Source: CAWCTB01 sp963798275
Lineage (GTDB): Bacteria; Acidobacteriota; Terriglobia; Terriglobales; Acidobacteriaceae
DNA: 64,000 nt
Assembly (NCBI GenBank): GCA_963798275.1
Contig: CAWCTB010000020.1
Location: 4,541-68,540 of the forward strand
Direction of reading: 5' to 3'
Of this stretch, positions 55,325-64,000 are shown piece by piece (position 1 is the first letter of the stretch; each line of letters opens with the position of its first letter). The notes below the pieces were generated by a model. It was not told the DNA's origin, did no database searches, and worked only from the letters and a program-made list of their open reading frames with translations. A program made the translations under genes and the position numbers.

Positions 55325-57469
55325 TTAATTCCCCTCGGCTACCAGGCTGGCGGTGAGGGCTTCGATAATCTTTTGGGCAGCCACCGGAATGACCGTCCCA
55401 GGGCCGAAAACACCGATGGCTCCAGCCTGGTACAGGAACTCATAATCTTGTGGTGGAATGACTCCGCCAACCACCACCAGAATGTCGTCACGTCCGATCT
55501 TCTTGAGTTCTTCGATCAACTGCGGCACCAGCGTCTTATGTCCGGCGGCGAGCGAAGAGACTCCCACCACATGCACGTCGTTGTCCGCAGCATGCTGCGC
55601 CACTTCCCGGGGAGTCTGAAACAGCGGCCCAATATCGACGTCGAAGCCCAAGTCGGCAAAGGCGGTGGCGATCACCTTGGAACCACGATCGTGCCCGTCC
55701 TGGCCCATCTTGGCGACCAGAATGCGCGGCGGCCTGCCCTCGGTTTCGGCAAACTTTGCCACTGCTTCCTTGGCCTTTTGAAACTCTTCGTTGTTCTGGT
55801 TTTCGGCTGAGTACACTCCGGCGATAGAGCGCGTAGCAGCGGCGTAACGTCCCCAGGCCTTCTCCAGCGCCATGGAGATTTCTCCCAGCGTTGCCCGTTT
55901 GCGGGCGGCATCCACCGCCAGATCGAGTAGATTGCCCTCGCCCGTCTTCGCCGAGTCCGTAAGTTTGTCCAGCGCTTCGACCACGGCAGCATGGTCGCGA
56001 GTTCGCTTCATTTCCTGCAGGCGGCGGACCTGCGATTCGCGCACCGCTGCGTTGTCGATGTCCAGCACGGGAATCGAGGTTTCCTCTTCCGGTGGAGGAT
56101 AGGCGTTGATGCCCACGATGATGTCCCGCCCGGCATCGATACGCGCCTGCTTGCGGGCCGCCGCCTCTTCGATGCGCATCTTCGGCAGGCCCGTCTCAAT
56201 TGCTTTGGTCATGCCGCCAAGCTCTTCCACTTCCTCGATCAATGCCCATGCGGCAAGCATCAGTTCGTGCGTCAGCCGCTCGACGTAATAAGAGCCCGCC
56301 CAGGGATCGACCACGCGCGTGATGTCGGTTTCTTCCTGCAGATAGATCTGCGTGTTGCGCGCAATGCGCGCCGAGAAATCTGTTGGCAGCGCCAGCGCTT
56401 CGTCCAGGGCGTTGGTGTGCAACGACTGGGTGTGCCCCAGCACCGCGGCCAGCGCCTCGATGCAGGTGCGCACAATGTTGTTGAAGGGATCCTGGGCCGT
56501 AAGGCTCCAACCTGAGGTCTGTGAATGCGTGCGCAGGACCAGCGACTTGGGGTTCTTCGGATGGAAGGTCTTGACCAGCTTCGCCCATATCATGCGCGCC
56601 GCCCGCAACTTGGCTATTTCCATGAAATGGTTCATCCCGATATCCCAGAAGAATGAGATACGCGGTGCGAACCTGTCCACGTCGAGACCGGCTTTCACGC
56701 CGGTCCGCAGATATTCCAGCCCGTCGGCCAGGGTGTAGGCCAGCTCGATATCGGCGGTGGCGCCTGCTTCCTGCATGTGATAACCGCTGACACTGATGCA
56801 GTTGAACTTCGGCATCTTCCCGGCGCAGTAACGGAAAATGTCGCCGATGATCCGCATCGACCCTTCCGGGGGGTAGATGTAGGTGTTGCGGACCATGAAT
56901 TCTTTGAGAATGTCATTCTGGATCGTGCCGCTCAACTGCTCCGGCTTCACTCCCTGCTCTTCCGCAGCGACGATGTAAAACGCCATCACCGGCAGCACCG
57001 CTCCGTTCATGGTCATCGAGACGGACATGCGGTCGAGGGGAATCCGATCGAACAGGATCTTCATGTCGAGCACGGAGTCGATGGCGACCCCGGCCTTTCC
57101 GACATCGCCAACCACCCGTTCGTGATCCGAATCGTATCCGCGGTGGGTGGCGAGATCGAACGCCACCGACAGACCCTTCTGTCCGGCAGCAAGGTTGCGG
57201 CGGTAGAAAGCGTTCGATTCTTCGGCGGTGGAAAATCCGGCGTACTGCCGGATCGTCCAGGGGTGCATCACATACATCGCCGAGTAGGGGCCGCGCAAAT
57301 ACGGCGGGATGCCAGCCGCGTAGTCCAGGTGATGCAGGCCTTCCAGGTCAGCCGGCGTGTACTGCGACTTTACGGGAATGTGCTCCGGAGGCATCCACTC
57401 GGACACCTCAGGCTGAGAACCGTGTTCCACGTTGGGCTTGTAGTCGATAGCGCGAAAATCCGGCCGCAT
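55325..57469 (-). CDS. mutB: methylmalonyl-CoA mutase large subunit
   Basis: This 714-residue catalytic subunit interconverts methylmalonyl-CoA and succinyl-CoA with adenosylcobalamin. The N-terminal barrel has [21 protein letters not shown] in part, [15 protein letters not shown] and [21 protein letters not shown] in part. The C-terminal B12 domain shows the base-off DxHxxG motif as [20 protein letters not shown], then [16 protein letters not shown] and [12 protein letters not shown]. The ATG is one base after the mutA stop (TAA-C-ATG), so the subunits are translationally coupled. Confidence 0.95.
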   Translation of the reverse strand: MRPDFRAIDYKPNVEHGSQPEVSEWMPPEHIPVKSQYTPADLEGLHHLDYAAGIPPYLRGPYSAMYVMHPWTIRQYAGFSTAEESNAFYRRNLAAGQKGLSVAFDLATHRGYDSDHERVVGDVGKAGVAIDSVLDMKILFDRIPLDRMSVSMTMNGAVLPVMAFYIVAAEEQGVKPEQLSGTIQNDILKEFMVRNTYIYPPEGSMRIIGDIFRYCAGKMPKFNCISVSGYHMQEAGATADIELAYTLADGLEYLRTGVKAGLDVDRFAPRISFFWDIGMNHFMEIAKLRAARMIWAKLVKTFHPKNPKSLVLRTHSQTSGWSLTAQDPFNNIVRTCIEALAAVLGHTQSLHTNALDEALALPTDFSARIARNTQIYLQEETDITRVVDPWAGSYYVERLTHELMLAAWALIEEVEELGGMTKAIETGLPKMRIEEAAARKQARIDAGRDIIVGINAYPPPEEETSIPVLDIDNAAVRESQVRRLQEMKRTRDHAAVVEALDKLTDSAKTGEGNLLDLAVDAARKRATLGEISMALEKAWGRYAAATRSIAGVYSAENQNNEEFQKAKEAVAKFAETEGRPPRILVAKMGQDGHDRGSKVIATAFADLGFDVDIGPLFQTPREVAQHAADNDVHVVGVSSLAAGHKTLVPQLIEELKKIGRDDILVVVGGVIPPQDYEFLYQAGAIGVFGPGTVIPVAAQKIIEALTASLVAEGN

Positions 57470-57470
57470 G

Positions 57471-59225
57471 TTAGATCTGTCCTATCTTGAAGTACTGATG
57501 CCAGCGGGAAAGGGTCTCGATCACGTCGCTGCGCAGGTGAACGAAGTCGGATACGCCGGCAACTTTCAACTGTTCGGCGGATTCGGGATGTCCGGCCACG
57601 ATAACCGGTGTCCTACGGCCCGTGCGCTTTTGCGCGGGCATCAGTTGCTCTACGATCGCGAGATATTCCGCATCGGAGCTGCATATCACGATGACGTCGC
57701 CTTCCGCCCTGGCAACGGATTCGGCGGATTCGAAGCGTTGTGCGACCACTTCGTAACCGGCGCAGCCAAAGAAATTCCCGGCGAAGCTGGAACGCGCAGT
57801 GCGCATCCGGGCGTCCCCAATTTCGGCCAGCAGGAAGCGAGGTTTATGTCCGCCTTGCTGCACGTGCCGCTCGGTTCGCAGGCGCAGCTCCTCGTAAGCG
57901 CGGGCCCCGCGTGGAACAGAAAATACGCGGTCCAGGTCGGCACGTTCGAGTGCGGTCTCTTTTCGGTTCGGATATTGGTTCGTGCCCAGTAGCACACGCC
58001 GTCGGGTGGCAATCGCGGATTCCAGCGCGGCCCAGGATTTGTCGAGCTCTGCCTGCAGCTTGCCGTCGGCCCGGAAGTGCGCAAAACCACCCGCAGCTTC
58101 CACGCTCTGTAGAATCTCCCACGCTTTCCGGGCAAGCAGGTCGGTGGTCGCCTCCAGGTAGTAGGAGCCACCGCCAGGATCAGCAACACGAGCGAGCTGC
58201 GCCTCGGCCTTCAGAATGATTTGCGTGTTGCGCGCAAGACGACGGCCAGGCTCACCGGGTTTCGCATACGCCTCGTCAAAGGCGCCTACTGTGATGGAAT
58301 CTGCCCCACCTATGGCAGCCGACATGGCTTCCGTTGTCGCCCGCAGGACATTGACGTGCGGGTCATAGACAGTCGTGTTCCACCGCGAAGTACGGGCGAA
58401 TACGGCGGTCTTTGCCTCGCTGCCCTTGCCTCCGAAGCTCTCGACCACCCGCGACCACAGCAGCCGCAAAGCGCGGAGCTTGGCGATCTCGAAGAAATAA
58501 CTCGAGCCTACGGCCACCGAAAACGACAGAGCGGCGGTCGCCCGGCCTACATTGACGCCCTTGGATGTCATGCCGTCCAGGTACTCCACGCCCTCAGCGA
58601 TGGCATATCCCAGCTGCTGTGCAATGCTGGCGCCCGCCTGCTCCAACGCCAGCACGGGAATACTGAACGGACGGAACGAAGCCGGCAACTTGGGCAGGAT
58701 CTTTGATGCGAAATCGCAATCGGCCAACGGGTCAAAGCCGGCCGAACCGGTCTCAGGAACACCGCACGCCGCCACCAGCTCAAGCAAATGCGCGCCAGCC
58801 TGATCGAAGTGAATGCGACCCGCACCAAGACCTTCGATGAGGCGAAGAAGTTCGTCGCGACTGGTTACCCGAACATCCTGGAAGGCGATTTCATCGGCAC
58901 CCGAAGCCAAAGCCTCGCGGGCAATGCGGTTCGCTTCCGGCAAGTCAAGCGCTTCCACTTCCTCGCGAATACGCCAGCCGCCGGCGGCCTGATTGCCGCG
59001 CACATAGGGGAACTCGCCAGCCCCAGCTTCGAGGAATGGTAGGTCGCGCAAGTCCTCGCGGCGGTAATACGGTTTAACGGTAAGGGCGTCGTCGGTCTTC
59101 CACAGCAATTTCCTGGCGTAATCGGCGCCTTTCAGGTCCTTCCGGATCGCCTGATCCCATTCCTCAGTCGCGACCGGAGGGAACTCCGCAAGAAGATTCT
59201 CGTCAGTCATGGTTTTAGCGCTCAT
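57471..59225 (-). CDS. mutA: methylmalonyl-CoA mutase small subunit
   Basis: This 584-residue non-catalytic subunit pairs with MutB. It contains [20 protein letters not shown] in part, [18 protein letters not shown] and [14 protein letters not shown], as in other small subunits. The C-terminal B12-like domain lacks the cobalamin-binding DxHxxG motif, as expected for MutA. An in-frame start at 59210 ([12 protein letters not shown]) may be the true one, since the upstream frame ends at 59215. It is first in mutA-mutB-meaB. Confidence 0.9.
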   Translation of the reverse strand: MSAKTMTDENLLAEFPPVATEEWDQAIRKDLKGADYARKLLWKTDDALTVKPYYRREDLRDLPFLEAGAGEFPYVRGNQAAGGWRIREEVEALDLPEANRIAREALASGADEIAFQDVRVTSRDELLRLIEGLGAGRIHFDQAGAHLLELVAACGVPETGSAGFDPLADCDFASKILPKLPASFRPFSIPVLALEQAGASIAQQLGYAIAEGVEYLDGMTSKGVNVGRATAALSFSVAVGSSYFFEIAKLRALRLLWSRVVESFGGKGSEAKTAVFARTSRWNTTVYDPHVNVLRATTEAMSAAIGGADSITVGAFDEAYAKPGEPGRRLARNTQIILKAEAQLARVADPGGGSYYLEATTDLLARKAWEILQSVEAAGGFAHFRADGKLQAELDKSWAALESAIATRRRVLLGTNQYPNRKETALERADLDRVFSVPRGARAYEELRLRTERHVQQGGHKPRFLLAEIGDARMRTARSSFAGNFFGCAGYEVVAQRFESAESVARAEGDVIVICSSDAEYLAIVEQLMPAQKRTGRRTPVIVAGHPESAEQLKVAGVSDFVHLRSDVIETLSRWHQYFKIGQI

Positions 59226-59580
59226 GGGAATCTTCGCCTACCTCAATCCGCATTCCAAATGGATTCTCGGCGGGGTCTGGGATGGACGAAGAAAACGGTC
59301 GTACCCGCGATCCCAACCGTGGCACCCTGTCGACAATCATGTTAGTGAAGACCTGCTGTGCATTCTGCACCTGAAGAACGATGTGCGCCAGGCCGCCTCG
59401 TCCGCCGTTTTTTCTGATGGGCTTCTGCATCGGCGAATCCGCGCTCAGAGTGTCCAGCAACTGACTCAACCAGATTAGGCCGGTCTGCGGCGCGAAGCAA
59501 TAATGCACGCGCTTGGGCTTCGGAGGCGGCAGATATTTCCGCCCGCCACTCGGCCGAGTCGGGAATGTTGCGCCTGTCAA
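59215..59580 (-). pseudogene. possible VOC/glyoxalase-fold remnant next to mutA
   Basis: The frame contains GLAHIVLQVQNAQQVFTNMI and ends IPDPAENPFGMRIEVGED, which resembles the C-terminal half of VOC-fold proteins. Those include methylmalonyl-CoA epimerase, a natural neighbour of the mutase. No good start codon or N-terminal half is seen, and a competing frame (59342-59644) covers the same DNA. It may be a broken epimerase-like gene or chance. Confidence 0.35.
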
Positions 59581-59667
59581 TCCACCTATCGCGCTGCAAG
59601 TTCTGGAGTGCAGAGTTGAGATCGTGAACGAATCTCTGCTCCATCCTCGCGGAGGAGATAAAACACC

Positions 59668-59724
59668 TCAGCCACCATCACCGCCGCCGGTATTGATGGC
59701 AATCTTCTTTATGGCTTCAGACAT
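59668..59724 (-). pseudogene. possible phosphofructokinase N-terminal remnant
   Basis: An 18-codon frame reads MSEAIKKIAINTGGGDGG and then stops. The KIAINTGGGD string is the usual start of PFK proteins (ATP-site glycine loop). AGGAAACGGA precedes the ATG. Nothing PFK-like follows in any frame, so it would be a 5' scrap left after deletion. Confidence 0.35.
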
Positions 59725-59801
59725 TCCGTTTCCTGATTTTGCTGAAGGTGGTCAGTCAAATTGACGGTTCACAACTTCCGAATGCTGAAGGGTGGGCCGC
59801 A

Positions 59802-61463
59802 TCAATTCGGAACGGCGGCCGTCCGCGCTCCCAGATATTTAGCGACCGCCATCTCCAGATTGAAGTACATGGCATCGGGTCCCAGCGCTTCACCGAGCGG
59901 GGATTTCTGGATGACTTCAAGCACGTTTGGGTTCATGCCAACCAGCCACAATCTAACGCCAAGTTCACGCTGTCGCTTTTCGCCTTCGGTCAGCATCTTA
60001 AGGGCCGTGTATTCAAGGTCGGGCACACTTCGGAGATGAAGGGCAACGACCTTAGGCTGTGCCTCCTCAATAAAGAATCTTATTTTCTCGGCGATGCGTT
60101 CAGCATTGACGAAGAAGACCCGGCCCTCCAGTCTCAGCAGCAACAAGCCGGGAAATGTCTCATCTTCGGGATGTTCCTTGGAGCGGGGCCGGAACACGTT
60201 CGTGCCCGGCTTACGTCCGAGAACGTACACCGGAGGATCAGCGACCTGGTAGGCAAGCGCCACCAACGAAACAATGATGGCCACAAGAATTCCCTTCAGT
60301 GTTCCTACCAGCACTACTCCGGCAAAAGCGACGAGAGCCCACCTGAACTCGGTTCGCCGTACCGCCAGAATTTCACGAAACTCCATCGGCTTGATCAGTC
60401 CGATCGAATAAACAATGACCACAGCCGCGAGCGTGGCTTCTGGCATCAAGCCCATCAGTGGAGCAAGGAAAAGCATGGTTACGAGCGCCATGGCCGCTGT
60501 GACGATTTCCGCCAGCTGTGTCCGTGCTCCGGCGAGGCGGTTTACTGCTGTCTGCGTGGTACCGCCGCCGCCGGGCATTGCGCCCAGAAGGGCGCCGCCG
60601 GCATTTGCCAGCCCGGTAGCTAATAACTCCCGATTGGGTCGCGTCGAGGGCTCATCGCTGCGTACGAAAGCGCGGCCTGCCGCGATTGTCTCGGTGAAGC
60701 TCATCAGGGCAATTCCCAACGCGCCCGGCCAGAGTCGAGTAGCAAGCGATAAGACCGGAGGCGTGAAGGAGGGCAGGCCCTGCGGGATGTGGCCGACCAA
60801 CTCAACACCGTGCGCGCCCAAGTTCAGGAAGTAAGCGCCAGCGATGCCCGCCGCTACAGCGATTAACGGTGCCGGCGCTTTTGGTGAGAGTCGCTCAAAC
60901 CCAACCAACAGTACGATCATGAAAATTCCGACCGCCAGGGTGGTCAGCGACGTATGGGGAAGGCCGCGGGCTATCGACAATAGATTCTGGACGAACGTTC
61001 CCCTCGCAAAATGAATACCGAGGATTTTCGGAAGCTGGTCCAGCACAATGACTAATCCGACGCCTGCCTTGAAGCCGATCAAAACCGGCTCTGAAATGAA
61101 ATTGGCAACGAAGCCCAACCGCAGGACGGAAGCCAGCACGAGCATGGCGCCAACCAAGAGTGTCAGCGTTGCCGAAGCAGCCAAGAGCGAGGCGGGATCT
61201 CCGGCCGGAACTACCGCGCCCAATTGGGCGGCAGCCAGGATCGCGAGCGTCGTCGTCGTGCTTACGCTGAGGACCCGCGACGTGCCCAGCACGGCGTAAA
61301 TCACCATGGGCAGAAAGGCAGTGTACAGTCCCACTTGCACCGGCAGGCCGGCGATGGTGGCATAGGCCATCGCTTTGGGAATAACCACGGCAGCGGTGGT
61401 CACGCCTGCGATCATGTCAGGGCGCAACCATTCTTTTCGATATGAAGTCAGCCAGCTCGCCAT
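59802..61463 (-). CDS. SulP-family anion transporter with STAS domain
   Basis: This 553-residue permease has about 12 membrane helices. The SulP signature region is AGVTTAAVVIPKAMAYATIAGLPVQVGLYTA (residues 19-49), and TTTLAILAAAQLG, GLANAGGALLGAMPGGGGTTQ and AVNRLAGARTQLAEIV follow. The C-terminal STAS domain (residues about 440-545) has LLLLRLEGRVFFVNAERIAEKI and VVALHLRSVPDLEYTALKML in part. SulP proteins carry sulfate, bicarbonate or dicarboxylates; the substrate here is unknown. Confidence 0.9.
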   Translation of the reverse strand: MASWLTSYRKEWLRPDMIAGVTTAAVVIPKAMAYATIAGLPVQVGLYTAFLPMVIYAVLGTSRVLSVSTTTTLAILAAAQLGAVVPAGDPASLLAASATLTLLVGAMLVLASVLRLGFVANFISEPVLIGFKAGVGLVIVLDQLPKILGIHFARGTFVQNLLSIARGLPHTSLTTLAVGIFMIVLLVGFERLSPKAPAPLIAVAAGIAGAYFLNLGAHGVELVGHIPQGLPSFTPPVLSLATRLWPGALGIALMSFTETIAAGRAFVRSDEPSTRPNRELLATGLANAGGALLGAMPGGGGTTQTAVNRLAGARTQLAEIVTAAMALVTMLFLAPLMGLMPEATLAAVVIVYSIGLIKPMEFREILAVRRTEFRWALVAFAGVVLVGTLKGILVAIIVSLVALAYQVADPPVYVLGRKPGTNVFRPRSKEHPEDETFPGLLLLRLEGRVFFVNAERIAEKIRFFIEEAQPKVVALHLRSVPDLEYTALKMLTEGEKRQRELGVRLWLVGMNPNVLEVIQKSPLGEALGPDAMYFNLEMAVAKYLGARTAAVPN

Positions 61464-61507
61464 TGCTCAGTAATCCTCGCGCCGGAGTTTCATTCGAAGA
61501 CTCGGAT

Positions 61508-62295
61508 TCAACCGGCAGTTCCTGCCCACTTCACCTCTGCGCTGACTCCGTCTTCATGCGCCTTGAAGTTCTCGCGGAAGAGTCCGGCCAGCTTCTTTGC
61601 CGTCTCATCGAAGGCGGACCTGTCCGCCCAGGTGTTTTGCGGTTCCAGAATTTCCTGCGGTACCTTTGGGCATTCGGTTATGACATCGAATCCAAAGACC
61701 GGGTCGCGCTGGGTCTTGGATTTTGCCAAGGCGCTGCAGTGGATAGCGTCGACAATCGCATGCGTGTAGGCCAGCTTGATGCGCTTGCCGACGCCATACG
61801 CACCGCCACTCCAACCGGTGTTCACCAGCCAGACGCGGGAGCCGTGCTTCTTCATCTTGTCCGCCAGCAGTTCGGCGTACTTGTTCGGATGCCATACCAG
61901 GAAGGGCCCCCCGAAGCATGGCGAAAACGTCGCCGACGGCTCGTTGACTCCCACTTCGGTCCCCGCCACCTTGGCGGTGTATCCGCTGATGAAGTGATAC
62001 ATGGCCTGCGCCGGGCTGAGAGAGCTAACCGGGGGTAGTACGCCAAAGGCGTCGCAGGTCAGAAAGATGATATCCGTGGGATGACCGGCAACACAGGGAA
62101 TGCGAGCGTTCTGAATGAAGTTGATGGGATAGGCGCCGCGCGTATTCTCGGTGATCTTGGTATCGGCGAAATCGACGCTGCGATCATCTTCGAGCATAAC
62201 GTTTTCCAGCACCGCGCCGAAGCGTTCTCCCGGTGGTCTTTCTTGCCTGGGCTCACCAACGCCAGCTGACGTTCTGACACTTCGATGCGCCCAAG

Positions 62296-62299
<4 letters not shown>
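61508..62299 (-). pseudogene. pckA: phosphoenolpyruvate carboxykinase (ATP), C-terminal half only
   Basis: The frame matches the C-terminal half of PckA: RFGAVLENVMLEDDRSVDF, GHPTDIIFLTCDAFGVLPPV, FISGYTAKVAGTEVG, LVNTGWSGGAYGVGKRIKLAY in part and LEPQNTWADRSAFDETAKKL. Intact enzymes are about 530 residues. Here about 245 recognisable residues remain, and the half with the kinase-1a P-loop and most metal ligands is gone. PckA homology begins near 62225. The first 25 or so residues (TWAHRSVRTSAGVGEPRQ) are unrelated, and the frame starts four bases inside the upstream glucosidase stop. This is a 5' deletion, not a point frameshift. Confidence 0.85.

Positions 62300-64000
<1,701 letters not shown>

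Overview
The window looks like a chromosomal contig of a soil-type Acidobacteriota (probably Terriglobia, near Koribacter or Terriglobus). This rests on high GC, on a winged-helix/TolB-propeller regulator typical of the phylum, on the conserved DUF1385-prfA-prmC block, and on many intergenic repeat elements of the kind seen in these genomes. No rRNA, tRNA, CRISPR array, prophage or complete insertion sequence was found.

Layout. 1-3900: a lipid-type operon (type III polyketide synthase, FAD oxidoreductase, YceI) and a polysaccharide deacetylase. 4100-10800: hemL, an S41 protease homologue that lacks both canonical catalytic residues, fabG, a GNAT acetyltransferase, an XRE regulator and purH. 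10760-11985: two convergent toxin-antitoxin pairs (vapBC and relBE). 11985-15250: prmC, prfA and a DUF1385 protein. 15250-23000: accessory and repeat-rich DNA with a seven-repeat secreted protein, a winged-helix/propeller regulator, an aldo/keto reductase, small unknown proteins and dispersed repeats. 23000-26600: two response regulators divergent from a sensor histidine kinase. 27000-27480: a 100-bp MITE-like element and two tandem 76-bp palindromic units. 27480-32700: a DHA2 efflux pump divergent from hemE-hemH-hemY, with a CRP/FNR-type palindrome between them. 32800-37750: twin small membrane proteins, cobO, accD, an oxidoreductase, TspO, SemiSWEET, TauE and a tiny very basic protein. 37800-45000: pcrA/uvrD, DUF971, RidA, an amidohydrolase and HU. 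45000-51150: a lipoprotein, mltG, ruvX, an AI-2E-type permease, MarC and an Hsp70-like ATPase. 51300-64000: glycogen phosphorylase, the methylmalonyl-CoA mutase operon (mutA-mutB-meaB), SulP, a truncated pckA and a glucosidase running off the window.

The genes together suggest an aerobic heterotroph. It makes heme (hemL, hemE, hemH and oxygen-dependent hemY), uses adenosylcobalamin (cobO feeding methylmalonyl-CoA mutase with its MeaB chaperone), stores glycogen and makes fatty acids (accD, fabG).

An important caveat is that about a dozen otherwise intact housekeeping genes are each broken by one or two single-base frameshifts, mostly one extra base. This pattern looks more like consensus error in the assembly than real gene decay. 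The spans given here join the pieces. Exceptions that look like real DNA events are the repeat element inside prmC, the loss of the 5' half of pckA, and the MITE.
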